A DNA stretch of 64,000 bases from Cyanophora paradoxa (GCA_004431415.1 QPMI01000035.1:1-64000); one strand, 5' to 3'. Counted from the first letter of the stretch, positions 44,507 to 57,902 are shown. Notes: generated by a model from the sequence alone, not told the origin. A program made the numbers and translations.

Positions 44507-47500
44507 TTAACGATACCGCGAGGGCAGCCGCGGATCAGGATTCTCGGTCACAATCGTGACGGCAACTGCCTGGTCGTCGATGGCACCTGCCAGCTGTGAA
44601 GAACCCTCCCCTCCTGCGGCGACCGGCGACAAGTGTGGCGGCAGGAGGAGACACGACAGCGTCTGACGGATGTCTCTGCAGGTGCATAACCAGCCATTAG
44701 ATAAGAAAGGTGTCCATGCAAGATTGGAAGCTCGCACAGAAACGTCGGGCGCTGCTGTGGGCTCTTGGAGAGGCAGGACCGAGCCAGGAGCCGCAGCTGC
44801 CCCTGCAACGCGCCAAAGGCCGCGCGGGGAAACGGCTGGCCTCTGATCAGGTGCTCGGGACTGATGGCGACGCCCCCGTACGGCTTCCCGCCCGTAGCCA
44901 TCTCCATGAGAATAATGCCGAAGGCCCACACCTGTCAGCGGGCGCGATCTTCAGTTCAAAGCACCGATGCACGGTCGCCTGGCGCGCAGGGGACGCCGAG
45001 CTGCCAACGCACGTCTGCCTTGACCGGATCGTTCTTCGTGTACGTTTCAGGTGGGAGGTAGACTCTACACGCAGAAAGGATACGAGTAAGCACAGCAGCG
45101 ATCAAAAGAGACACTAGGATCGGAGCGTACAAGGTGCCCCGGAGTGATTTCGCTGTCTCGACGTGCCTCGAAATGCCTGCAGAAGACCCCGATGAGCTGA
45201 CGGCAACCCACATCGAGGCTGCATGCAGCTTGCACAGATGCACGCACCGAAATCGCCCACGCGCAGCGTCGGATCCGACCTGTCATCCTGCGAGCCCATT
45301 ACTATTGCTAGATCTAGAGATCACGAAGGAATCCGGTGCGATCGCAACAATCGCCCCACGCGCCGCGGCGCGCCGGCGTGCGCGCGCGCATGCGCACCTC
45401 GCGGAAGACGAGGATGTTCTGGGGCTTGAGGTCGCGGTGGGCGACGGGCCGCGGCAGCTCGTGGTGCAGGTACGCCATCCCTGCAGCGAGCGCGGGTCAT
45501 GATCGGTCCAACTTCTTCGAATTCGCCGCACGCGATGCGTTCCACCCGTATGCATGCATGAAGGAAGATCTAGACGTACCTGAAGCGATCTGGAAGGCGA
45601 AGGACACGACGCGGTCCTCGGGGAGCACGCCGCGGGAAGCGAGCAGGGCGCTCAGCGACATGTTCGCCAGGGGCAGCACTGTGGAGACAGTGAACAACAA
45701 GCACACAAATAAATAAACAAGTAGATGCCTCACCGATGTACAGCTTGGACCGGTCGGCGAACAGAGCCTCGCAGCGGAGAACATTTGGGTGGTGGCAGAA
45801 CTGGAGACGCGTACGGCGCGGCTTCAAATAATGCGGGGCCGGGGCGACTAACTTGAAATAAAACCGGCCGGGGCGATCTAGAAATCACCTTCTGCAGACG
45901 AGCCCCGTGGATCTCGCGCGCTGCAATCTGCGGCAGGCGTCATGATCAGCTGCGGAGATCTCGATTGCGAGACGCGGTCTCCGAATTTCCGAATTTCGGA
46001 CCTCCGGATCGAGGAGTGAGACCTCCTTCACAGCCCTCTTAATCGTGGTCATCCGCGACTGCACGGCGGCGTCGCCGACGCCGGCCGTGCCTCCAGCTGC
46101 CCCATATGCATCCTCGCGGAGCCAAGTGGCCGACGCCTCTGGAAGGGAGATGGAGTAGACTGCGAGCAGCCGGTCAGCTCCTCGGGTAGAAGCTCCAAGA
46201 GGCCTAGCTATATATAGGGCCGCCTGGATCTGCCGCGCTGAGCGAGAACGAAGGCGTGCGACTCTGACGCACCGCGCCCGAAGGCCCCTTCGCCGATCAA
46301 CGCGACCGGCTCGCGGACGCTCTTGATAACGGCCTCGGGAACCTGCCTCGGGGGCGCGAGCGCGGCGCGCTGGGCGAGCGTCAAGCCTTTCGAGTCCGCG
46401 TTGTTCTCGAGATCCGCGGTGGATCCGGATCCGCTCGGCGCAGCCGTCGGACCCCGCGCGCCGAAAAGATCAAGATCCGGGTTGATCGACGCCGGCAAGT
46501 CGATCTGTGGCACGCGAGCGCGAGCGTGAGAGGGACGTCGTCGAGTCGAATGGCGCCGCGGCGCGAAGCGGCTGCAGACTGACTGACCCAGACGCTCGGG
46601 GTCGATCCATCACTGCCGGCTGTGCTCAGGGAGCGTATTGTCTGCAGGAGCGAGGCTTGCGAATTCGAATCGAAGGGGTAGAACGGTGCATCGGCCGTTG
46701 CCAGATTGCCAGACAGCCCGGCAGCGCGCGCGCGTCGCTTCCGTTTCCAGTACACGCCGAAGCCGATGCCAATTGCAAGGGCGACGACGCCCGCACCCGC
46801 CGTGGCGCCTGCGGCAGCGCCGACGGGCGAGCCGCCGCCGCCCGACTGCGCCGCGCGGGCAGCGTTCGGCGTCGGCGCGGGCTGCTCGACGAGGGTGTTT
46901 GGCTGCCCGGATGCCGAGCTCGAGCTCGAGATGCTTTCGCCGCGAGCGAGGGCCTCGGCCGCGGCGCCGACCGGCTGCACTCCCGCCGCGAAAGAGGCGT
47001 TGAACATGGCGGAGACGGGCCGGTCGTCCAGCCCCGGCATGAGCAGCTGGCCCGAGCGCGTGAGGTTCGCGATGGTCTCCAGGATGAAGGCGTCAGGGAG
47101 CGCGGCCGAGAAGGAACTGGACGCCGTTGCGGCTTTCGAGACCTGCGCAGCAGGCCAGGGCGCGGCGTTCGCCGGATGGCAGGAGGAGGAGGAAAGCGAT
47201 TTGCAGAGCGCACCTTCACGTGAAACAGGATCGACCCGCATCGGACGTCGGCGATCTGGACCCGCCCCTGCGCCCGACGATTTGAATACAGGCTAGAAAG
47301 CGTTGACGGACAAGAAATGCTTCGATTCAGCTCACTGCATCGAGATCCATTCGGAGGGCGGTCGACAGGATCCTCGAGAAGCCCTGCGAGACGGACGAGA
47401 CAGTCTGCCGCTGCGTGTACGCCTGGCACTCCTCGCGCGTCGCAGGAACCGACAGCCAGAACTCGACGGACACGGCCGTGGGCACCGGCGGGGGCGTGGG

Positions 47501-50500
47501 GGACGCCGGCTCTGAAGGCGTGGGGGACGCCGGCTCTGAAGGCTGTGGGGCGGCTGGCGCTGGTGTGGGCAGCAGCTCGAAAGGGATGGCCGGGAGCTCC
47601 CCAGGCGACGGGTACGTGCACACGGCTGCGGCGATCGGAACGGTGCCTGGGCGCGCGCGGTTCAGAAGAGTGGGGCGGCGCTTGCACGGCGCCCGGCGCC
47701 CGTGTGGAAGCACAGACCGGACAGCGAGAGAAGAAGCGATCGCTGCGGATCCGGAGCCTCCGGATCCGCTTCACGCCTCACACCAAAGAGCATGCTGACA
47801 GCAATGCATGAGATCGAGGGCGATTGCGATGCGCAACTGCAACGGAGAGAGGCTAGCGGTCTCACGCTGCACAGGAAGAGCAGTCGCCGTCCAGGACCGG
47901 AAGCTCGAACGAATACGCAAGCCCGTCGACCTGCTCCGACGACGCGTCTGCAAAGCAACTTTAGTTAACGATTGAATCATCATCGGAATGATGGGCTGCG
48001 AAGAGAAAACATCATAGAACGCCGAGGCTCGAGCTCACCCTTCGGTTCGAGAAACAGGACAGTTCCGTTCGTGTCGGCAAAGGCGGCGTACAGGTAGCCT
48101 TGGCAGGCGCCGATGCGGAACGCGGCGGAGGGCGACGAGCGCGGAGCCGCGCCCACAGCGCGGAAGGTTCGGCCCCCTTCCGCTTTCCAGCCGAGATCGA
48201 CCTCGCTGACATCGAACAGGGGTAAGCTCGAGCCCGCATGTGCGCCCACGCATCTCACGAACTGAATGGTTATCGTGGTCGATCCTTCCGAAGCTCCTGC
48301 CACATACCACATTGCGTCTGCGAGAAAGAAGAGAACTGAGCAACTCGATTGCGAGAAAGAAAGCAACTCGATTGCGAGAAAGAAGAGAACTGAGCACCGA
48401 TTCGTGCACACGACGGGCTCGCTTGACGCGGAACGTCCAGGGTGCCCTGCCGAATCTCGGTGCCCCACGACTGACTCGTAATATCGTAACTGGAAAGAAA
48501 AAGCATTTTCAGACAGAGCGAAAGAGGCGAAACTCTGCATAAGCGTTGCAGAACGGACCTGATCAGATCGTTTCGCAATCCGACGATCCCGACCCCACCA
48601 AAGACCTTGCAATCGAGCAGAGAGTGAGAATGAGTGCATGTGGACGATGCTGAGCGATTGAAAAGGGCTCATACCCACAGAGTCCGATTAAAAACTGTCA
48701 TGCCTGCGATTCGATCGACTAAGCGGCGCCGCATCATCAGGCCCACATGCGATCGGGTTTTGCGCACAGTGATTTGCTCGGGCCACCGGCATGTCGTGCA
48801 GGCCGACCCACTGCTCCAGAGAATTTGAGTACGCCCAAGCGGATGAAGTGATGTTGCCCGAGGATCCAATGTACCCGCCTGCAGAGCGTGTTGGCGGTCG
48901 CGCGGTCAGACCACGGCACACATGCACGCTCACCTGTGCAGAACACAACAGTCGCGTAGTCCCACGCGCACTGCATTCCAAACCCGTTGAACGGTGCTTG
49001 AGCTGTGGCTTCGGTCCATTCCGTCAACCCTGTGCACATGTAAGCGTGTTGCGCGATCGGATTGCGCGACCGGGCGGCATGCAATATGGGCAGGAGCCGG
49101 TGCGCACCCACGTCATAGACAAGCACTGCCCCAGAAGCGGCTGGCAGCGTCGGGGTCGGCTGTCTCCCGAAGAGCGCAAATTTGGAGCGGCCCGATGCGC
49201 TTCGGAACACAACCCCCGTGGAGAAGGGACTGCCGGACGGAACGAGGAGGCTCGATGTTGAGATCTCGCTTTGCTTCATGAGGAAGATGCCTGCAGGTTC
49301 GGGCGCTTAGACGAATCCGGACAGCATGCTGAAGCTCTTCAGGTATTCCGCGCGCGAGCCTCACCCGGAACAGTAGCCGAGACGACCGCGGACCAGGGCG
49401 AATCCCTCCCAGCTGACGAGCGCACCCTAGCTTGGCACGATGCGGTCCAGCTTCCGTCCTCCGACACGGAAACAGGCAAACGCTCCGTGACAGGTGATGT
49501 CAGAGCTGCAAAGCTCGCCGCGTAGGGGCCGCCGGCGCCTGCGCACTCCAGGTCGGCCCGATCGACGCTCTGGCCGGCCGTGAAGCGGATCTCGAAGGAC
49601 AGCCTGGAGGCGTCCACTGGAGCCAGCGAGGCGATCGACGGCGCCGAAGGCGCAGCTGCCGAGAAGGCGGTCGCGACCCGCGATCAGCTTGCATCGAGGG
49701 GCTATCGCTGGCTCGCAGATGATAGATTGTACAATGCACCTGCAGGGAGTGACGAGGCCACGTACGCCGCACGTGACGGCAGGCCCGTCGTGGCTCGCAC
49801 CACAAACGTGCAATTAACGAGGTAGCCGGCGCTGTACTGGGGAGTCGTCGTAAACACAGCACTGAGTCGTCCGGTTGATTGTTGCGGCGGTCCGATAGAC
49901 CAGGTCCCTCGGTACGGCCCCCCGAATCCGACGCAATCATAATCAATTCGCGAGGGCGTCTGCGCTGCCACGAACGCCAAATTGACGCTAAGGCTTGTCT
50001 CGTTGATTGCTGTCAGAGCGATATCCCACGGAGCCCATGGATTAGCTGGGGAGGATGCGGGGGTCAGAACCGTGCAAAACGTTAACAGTAAAACAAAATT
50101 CCAAGAAACCGACCTGCCAAGACAAGCACCGATGATGCGACACCGGGGCTGCTGAGCCCCGTGACTCCCACGACAGTCAGCGAGCACGTGACTGTGTAAT
50201 TGCCAGCGTAGGACGGCGAAACAGGCATCCGCAAGTTGGCGCCGGCCGACTCTGCATCGCCGACAGCCACGCGAGCAAGGTACGGCCCGCCGAACCCGGC
50301 GCAGGCCGCTTCGAGGGAGGTGACGTTCATGCCCGCCCTGAAGCCGCTGCGAAACTCCAGCAGCGAAGAGTTCAAGGCCGCCACCGAAAGAAGAGCAGGG
50401 GCCGCTGGAGGTGCTGAGAAGAAGAGGAATTTCGTCAGCTGAAAATGCTTCGCAAAAATTGAAGTCGTGAGAAAATTGGGTTGCAGCACCTGGAGGCACG

Positions 50501-53500
50501 CTCGCGGTGGGCGCCGACACCGGCTCGGACGCCAAGCCAGTCGACGCCCGAACTCGTGCCGTGCAGTTCAGCTCGTAGCTGCCGACGTACGACGCCGCTA
50601 CCACTACGCTGGCGTCGACGCTCGACGCCGCAGCGTTCGGAGTCGCCACGTTGACCGAGTACGGGCCTCCCTTGCCCACGCACTCCACCTCCGCTGCTGC
50701 CACGCTCTGGCCGACCGAAAAGCGCACGCGCACCACCGCAAGTGACGCGTTTGAAGGGACCGCAGTCACCTCCAGCGGAGCCGACGGGGCAGCTGCGCAG
50801 TCCGCCACGTGAGTGCACGCGTCATTCAAGCAGGTGCTGCAACCCAACGTGAAGGGCAGTCGTACATAAACGGACCTGCAGGCACAGTTATCGATCCTGC
50901 CGCTCTCCATTCGGAGGCCAGGCCCGTCGACGCCCGCACACGCGCAGAGCAGTTGAGTTCGTAGCTGCCACTGTAGCCCGGGACGAATAGCACGCTGACG
51001 TTGAAGACGGACGACGCCGCTCCCGCATGCATCGCCGTCCCATTCGTAGCGTACATATTGCTCAAAGCTGAGCACGTCACCTGCACAGCTGCCACGCTCT
51101 GGCCTGGCACCGCCTGTACTTGCACTACCGCATGCGTAGAGTTCTGCAAGACAAAGGCTGCATCCAGGGGGGCCCAGGGCGCGACTGAAGAGCCGAAGCA
51201 ACAGCGTGAGCACGCGATCATCACGACCAGGCAGAGCTGCAGCTCGCCCTGGTCTTGCACGATGGCAAGGCGCACCTGGTGGAATCGTCACCGTGGCCAT
51301 TGATGTCCAGGCCGACGCCAACCCCGTCGAAGCTCGAACCCGAGCTGCACAGCTGAGCGCGGAGCCGCTGTACGTTGAAGCAACAACTCCAATTGTCACG
51401 ACGACGCTTCCCGTCGGTGCAGCATCCTGTGTCGCGTTCACAGACACGTTGAAGGCATTCGGAACGGCGGCTCCCGAGCACTCCAACTCCACCGACTCGG
51501 AGTTTTGATTTCTCTCAAAGTGCACGAGAACCTCCACGTGCGTTGTGTTCACGGAGACGGCAGCAACGTCCAGAGGAGCCCATGGCGCCGCTGCGAATCA
51601 TAGGATCGGTATGTCGAAGGCATATAAAGGCAGACGAAGCAGATCTATATTTAGCCGGTTCGAACCTGCCGGGAGCATTACTGCTTCCGCCTCGCGCCAT
51701 CCGGATGGCAGATCTATTGTTGACCACGTGCGCGCCCAGCAAGGCATTGGGACGCTACCGCTGTAGAACGGCGGAACCACAACGCTGACATTGACGCCCG
51801 GCGCTGCATCATCCGTCACCGCCACTCTGACAGTGCTGATGGCACCAAGTAGCACAAAACCCCCACAGGGGACCTCCACACTTGTCACGCTCTGGCCTGG
51901 TATGAATTGCACACTCGCCATTAACATGGTCGCGTTGATGGCGACGACTGCAAGCCGCAGAGGCCTCCACGGAAAAGCTGCAAAGCACGCGGAGCAGAGC
52001 GCGTCATAAACTGGGGTCAAGGCAGCTTGCCGGTCGAATGCCGCGCACCTCCTGGTACTGTATATGCCGCCGCTGCCGTCCAACGCGATGCCAGGGACGT
52101 CGAAGCCAGCACTCGGGCCGAGCAGCTGAGATCGTAGCTCATGTTGAAGAAAGTTGCGATAGGCAGAGAGATGCTGAGGCCGGAAGCATCGGCGTCGGTC
52201 ACTGCCACGCTGTAGGCGTAGGGGCCGCCGAAGCCCGAGCAAGCCAACTCGACTGTCGCCACGCTCTGGCCGGCAGTGAAGCGGGCGATTGTAGACACAT
52301 TGGCGTCGTTCGACTCGAATAGAGTGAGAATTGGTCCGACGGACAACTCCAACGGCGCCCCGGGTGGCGCTGCGAATCATGATCACCTTGGTGCGCGCGT
52401 GGCGATGGCATCGCGCGCCAGCTCTGGTGGCAGTCCGAGCGCACCGGCAGGGACGAGAACGGTTCCGGCGCTCTCCTGAAAGGCCAGCTCTCCGAGGCCG
52501 TCCAGTGCCCTCACGGAGCAGCTGAGGTTGTACGGCCCCGAGTACGAGGCAGGGACGGCGAGGTCCACCGCGGCGCGCGCGGCGTCCGCATCCGTCACGC
52601 TGATCGACCCGGCAAAGGAGCGCCCGGGGAACGGGCCGCCGGGCGGAGCAGTGCAGTTCGCAGCGAGCAAGGCGATGCCGCGCGTCGTGACGAAGCTCGA
52701 GATGACGCTCACGCTGACATGACTTGCAGCGACTGCCGCCGCGGGGGCTCCATTCTTGAGCACGCACGTGGCTCTGGACCATATTGCAGTTGCTGAACGC
52801 CCGCAGGACCGCCGGGAGGCGCTTCCGGCGGACCTGAGGTTCGGCGGGTCAGCGTTCAGAATCCGAACGCGCGCTTCCTAGCCTCTTGCAGAGAAAGATG
52901 CTACATCTGTCTCATACCTTCGATCTGCGCTGAATCCGGCAGAAGCTGCCGTTCGGAATTCTCTGGCTGGACACCAAGGGCGCGAAGGCGGAGCCCGCGG
53001 AAGTGGTCGCTCCGGGAAGGCTGGACTACTTTGCCCTTGGGTCGCGTCTTGCTATTCTTCGCTCCGGCTTGCAGCATCGTGCGCCTGGAGCGAGCTCGCG
53101 CGCCTTGCCGGCCGATTTCCTGTACCCGGATTTGGGCCCGTTTCGGGACTTGGCTCCGGTTTTTCCGAGTCCCTTCCAGAGTGCTACGCAAGCGGCCGCA
53201 GATAGTCCGCTGAAGAGCACCGGCTCATTAGATTGAAGAAAGCTTAAGGAATCCGAAGCTTAATGCTGCATGGCAACTCATTAAACGTAAACGCACCAGT
53301 GGGGTTGACCACGAAGTATTTCGTGAGAGTGTGGGAAAGTATGGTAGGAACGGATGCGTCCACAAGGCGGATCACGTAATCGCCTCCTGTTGTATTGGCC
53401 GGCAGTTCGAGCGTGATTTCCCCAGCGCTCGTTTGGAGGACGTTGGACCTCCCCAAAACGAACCCAGTCCAAGACTGAAGCTCATGAGCACTCCTAAAAG

Positions 53501-56500
53501 AAGAAAATGCACGGAATGGCGCACGAGGATTGTGCTTCTGCGGCTCGGAAGAAGATGCGCCTCGAGAGGGAAGGGCCACGCCGCTGCGGTCCACGACACC
53601 GTGATGGACGTGTTTGACCAGATCTCGTACCCGGCATCCCACGAGCTCCAGCTCAACTCCAGCAGGTTCCCTAGGCAGACTCGACATCAACATCAACGCA
53701 ATGCCCGCATGCTGCGAGCAACCAGAGAAATAACATGCAAACAAGGATGCTCGCACAGGAAGGGATGGTGAATGCGGGTGTCTGCATGCTGACCCCGCTC
53801 GCAGGATCCAGACGCAACCTGTACGAGCCGGCGTTGACCCCGAGCGGGATTGTCACGTTGAAGCTCCCTCCGGATCGCGCCACGGTGACCCAGGCCACGA
53901 GCACGTGCTGCGGCGAGCTCTGAACCAATGCGCCGCGCGGAGAGGCAAGTACTTTATGGCGCCAGGCGCACCTCGGAGGGAGGAATGCTTTCGTTGGCTG
54001 CGGCGAGAACCACTGCTGCCGGGCCGAACGTGCGGCTAGCAGAGGACCACACGGCGCGCAGCTGCCCGCGGCGGGCGGAGAATTGATCATGAGACCGCAG
54101 CGTCGACCGCAATCGGAAGCGAGAGGGCGCGCGGATGGAGCTTACGATCGATCCCCTCTGCACGGCCTGTCCAGTCGAAGGGGCCGACCAGGTCGCTGTA
54201 GCCGCCGGCACAGTGACTATCGACCGGATTGCATTCCGTTAGGAGTGCAACCATTGAAGGAGCGCTTCACATTTCGCGTATAAAGAATCGATTGAGAATT
54301 GTCGCACCAGTAGCCTCGACGAATCCATAGGTTCCATAGGAGGATCCAGCTGCAAAACTGAATCCGAAACGATATTACTCGATAAGATCGAAAATCGTAG
54401 ATATTGAAAGAGCCTCATGCATATGATCAGAACCGCACAATTTGCACGTAGTCTGGACCTTCGTATCCACAGCAGTTACGGCTAGAGCCTGATTCGAAAA
54501 TGGGTAGACGAATTGGGAATTGGACGGATTCGGAATGCCCCTGTGCAGATGCTCGACCGCCCCGTCTGCTCAGTATTTCGAATGCAAGTTGGCAGATGAG
54601 GGAAGTAAGCGCTTGCGAATTTATTGAGCGGTCTTAAAACAGTTTATACGACAAGGGCCAATGGCATTTATCAGCACTTTAACATTGATCAGGCCAATAA
54701 TATGTACATGCACTGGATTTGTACAAAGAGCAGCGCACGTACGCACCGACAGGGTTGAGAAGGACATAGCCAGGTGTTTCATTCGGATTCAATCGGTCTG
54801 CAGAACTCTCAGGGCTCTTAAAGGAGACTTAAGCTTGCGTGCGTGCGGCTCACAGGAGGTAAGAATAAAGAGTCCGCCGCACGGTTCGAACGTGTCAATG
54901 CTGGCGCCGTCGTGTTTGAGGTAGCCGAGGTCAGTCAGGTACGTCCAGCGCTTCGTCGGCGCCGCCAGATCCACATAGCTGATGCATGCACGGTTATTAC
55001 TCTACAAACCATGCCGCATTGGCGACTCACAATACGTCGCTATCTGTGGTTCCTGTAAAACATCATGGCATATAAGTATTTCGAGTGGTAATTAATATAC
55101 ATCCAGCAATGCAGACCACCGGTCACGGCATATCCACAGAAGTACCAGCGACTCCCTGTTCGCAGACAGTCCTAAAGTCAAACCATGACAGAGCGGGCGA
55201 GGGCGAGTCCGAAAGCACGATAAAACTCCGACCTAGCTGCCCGCATGCAGCCCGGAAGCGGGGATACATGTCGGTGTTCCCGTTCTCGATTTCGACCGTC
55301 CAGTTCTGCGAGCTTGGAGAAAATCTGCAGCGATTAATATTAGAAAAGCGCGAGTAAGCCAAGATAATCAGCGAAGAGGTGCGAAAAGTCCAACCGGAGG
55401 AGGTCATTATATGAGCCGTGGTCGTTAAGTCCGCTCCAGCCCCTACTGCCGGTGGCCATCCAGAAGCTGCCCGCATAGAACGTTGTGCATTGAAATCCGC
55501 GCTGAAAGTTGTTCGCGGGCAAGGTCGGAATGATGTGCGTTTGTTGCGTTGATATGCTGTGTTTCCAGAAATACGAGGGCATGTCCTCTGCATACATGCC
55601 AACAGCCCAAGCTGGCAATCCGCGTGGCGAAAATATTAATGAGTCAAAGATGGACGCGCGCTCGATCGCGAGTGCAGAAGACTACAGAGCTCACCGAGTC
55701 CATAGCAGTAGATGCTGTCGTCCCTGTCCCACGCGCATGACGGGTGCTTGAGGGACACGGGTACGGGAGTCTTCATCGAGGCGAGCCGCCATGCGCGCGT
55801 TTCTGCTCGACGGACAGCTCACGGTCAGCACCCGGCACCCGTTCGAATTCGCGCGTTCTCGTTGAAGGCTCGACGAATGCATGCTCACCTAAATTGATGA
55901 CCCATATATCGTCTAAGGTCCGGCGGGTCAGATCGAGGATTTCGCCCCCAACGACGGCGAGCTCCTGCGGCCCCGACGAGCCATTCCGGAAGAGAACGCC
56001 GCTTGTAAAATCCCGAGCGGTGAACTCCGGCGGCACGAGAGCGCTAGCGCTCCTGTTCGTCGACACCGAATACTCTGCAGCAAGCTGGGTTAACCGCAGA
56101 AAGCGAATAAATAGAAGTCGCGCATGGTTCTGGAGATTGGGAGGAGGAAGGGCTAAGGCGGGCGAGAGGGGGCCGCAGGCCTGGGGGTCTTAAGATCCTC
56201 GCATCTACAGAGCAGAAGGGTGCAGAAATTATTGGAGGATGGGCTTCTGATATTGATAGAAGACTAGGGAGATACAGAGACAGATCTAGCAGATGTGAGC
56301 ACGACGGGTCCGAAGCGTATCTTATTGAAACTCGAGACTAGCACCCGAGGGGAGGCGGAGGGCCGGAGAGGGCGGGAGGGATGGGGAGGGGGGAGGGAGA
56401 TGGAATTACAGAGGAAGCGGGCTTGGAGGAACGGGATGTGGCGGGGAGGTGAGGGGGTCCGCCGGGGGATGGGGCGGGGGGGGGGCGAGGGAAGGGGGGG

Positions 56501-56882
56501 GGGAGACCCGGAAGGGGGAGGTCGGGGGAATCCAACGGAAGGGGGGGGGGGGGGAAGGGGGGAGAAGGGGGGGGCGGGGGAGACCCGGAAGGGGGAGGTC
56601 GGGGGATCCAAAGGAGGGGGGGGGGGGGAGAAAGGGGGAGGGGCGTGGGCAGGGGAGAGTGTGAGGAAAGGACACAGGTGATCATGAGCAAAAAGTGGGA
56701 TGCTATGATAGAGGCGAGCTTCGGAAAGGTGGGCATGGGTTCGCGCTATAGTTGAAAGCTTTAGCCAAGGACCTTTTGCAAGGACCAAGAAACACGAATC
56801 GAGTGTCATGATCACCTTGGGCTGCAGCGGGGGGAAGCAAGCCCGAGGCCGCGAGCGCGGCCAGCCCGAGCGCGGTGAACAT
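44507..56882 (-). CDS. giant receptor-like kinase: kelch-like / KNH-like / nine FN3-like repeats / TM / TKL-like kinase
   Basis: Signal peptide MFTALGLAALAASGLLPPAA (ATG 56882-56880). Kelch-like exons at 54.8-56.1 kb: DFTSGVLFRNGSSG, DDIWVINLETRAW, DRDDSIYCYG, GSYNDLLRFSPSSQNWTVE, GSRWYFCGYA, YVDLAAPTKRWTYLTDL. KNH/Kre9-like sandwiches at 53.2-54.2 kb: AGSYRLRLDPASGVSMQTPA, IWSNTSITVSWTAAAW, TTGGDYVIRLVDASVP. Nine one-exon repeats at 49.37-52.75 kb, with YELNCSARVRASTGLASEW as example. More kelch-like exons at 48.0-49.3 kb (GVVFRSASGRSKFALFG, YDITSQSWGTEI), a duplicated PSEPASPT linker (about 47.5 kb), and a helix VVALAIGIGFGVYWKRKRR (about 46.75 kb). Kinase: IGEGAFGRVYS, TIKRAVKEVSLL, HRDLKPQNILVF, VGDFGA, YLPPETYTKNDPVKADVWAF, RPTFLDIRQTL. 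Stop 44509-44507. The exon ending SATVP joins GIFLMKQSEIS in phase, so one gene is favoured. Confidence 0.75.
48320..48396. repeat. short direct repeat in a receptor-kinase intron
   Basis: GCGAGAAAGAAGAGAACTGA followed by GCA occurs at 48320-48342 and again at 48374-48396. A partial copy (CTCGATTGCGAGAAAGAAAG) lies between. The region is between the kelch-like exons carrying ADAMWYVAGAS and YDITSQSW, apparently intronic. Confidence 0.75.
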
Positions 56883-57849
56883 GAGGCTCTGCAGCGCAGG
56901 CCGCCGACGGTCAAGATCGTCCTGGGCACGTGCACCCGCGCCCGCGGCTGCGGCTGGAGAGCTTAGCTTAGCGTACGCGTGCAACTGTGCAGAGGGAGGG
57001 CCGGGCGCCGACCTCGAGCCCTCATAGCGCTGACGGGTCCGGCACAGGCTAGCGCTGCGAAGCTTGCATTGCGACTGGAGCCTAGGCCTAGGGACAGCTG
57101 CGCATGCGGGCCGGTGCCCCCGCCGCGCGCGGGCCGGGCCGGGCCGCTACTAGTACTGCAGCCCCGCGTCGCGAGCCTTGTCCCTCGTATCAGGCACGCG
57201 GTGAAGCCGGCTGCGATGCATATGCATATGGCCGCTGATCATGAGGGCGGCCGATCTCGCAAGCTTGCAAAACTCCATCCGCAGCGGCAGCTGCAGCTGC
57301 ATGCAATTGCAACGGTTGTCGACGTCGTGGGCGCGTGGCGTCAGCTGCAGACAGACGGCTGGCGATGCTAAAGCACCATGGACGCGTACGGCCGCTGCGG
57401 ATCGAGAGCTAGACGACGTCGACGTGCTCGCAGCTGCAGTTCGGCGAAGTACTATAGCTACTTAGTAGTACTAGTACTAGTGGCGGCGCGGGCTCAGCGG
57501 CCGAACGATGACGCCGAACATGCCACAGCTGCAGCTGTGAGTTGCGAAGGAGAGCTCTAATGATCTCGTATTGCTAAGTGTGCTGCCTGCCGCAGAGCCG
57601 ACGCCCGATGGCCACCCGATGGTCATCGACGCGAGGCCGGCGGTGCGCTCGTCGAGCGAAGCTTCCTATAGCTAGCTGGGTTGGCGCTCCGATCCCGCAC
57701 TTCGGGACGTCGACGCTCCGCTCTTCACGAAGCTGAATTCCTCTACCCAGCTAGCAGCTGCAGGCCAGATTGGCCGCGACGTCGACAGCAGCAGTTAGGG
57801 GCAACGTTAACTTATAATTACGTATACGGCAGATGCGCGGCGCATGCGG

Positions 57850-57885
57850 CAGTTACGGCAGTTACGGCAGTTACGGCAGTTGCGG
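57850..57885. repeat. 9-bp tandem repeat (CAGTTACGG)x4
   Basis: Three perfect copies of CAGTTACGG, then one with G for A (CAGTTGCGG). Confidence 0.95.
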
Positions 57886-57902
57886 AGGAAGTTCGAAATT
57901 CG

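Noticed and set aside
49270-49380. Boundary between two separate genes in the receptor-kinase region
   Set aside because: The last FN3-like exon ends in phase 1 (VP-G) and joins the next exon in frame through a normal GTGAGG...CTGCAG intron. The signal peptide and the only TM/kinase lie on opposite sides, which fits one gene.
56264-56935. Pro-rich frames at 56.3-56.9 kb as a separate gene
   Set aside because: They are translations of a C/T-rich intron on the sense strand of the receptor kinase, between the signal-peptide exon and the first kelch-like exon.
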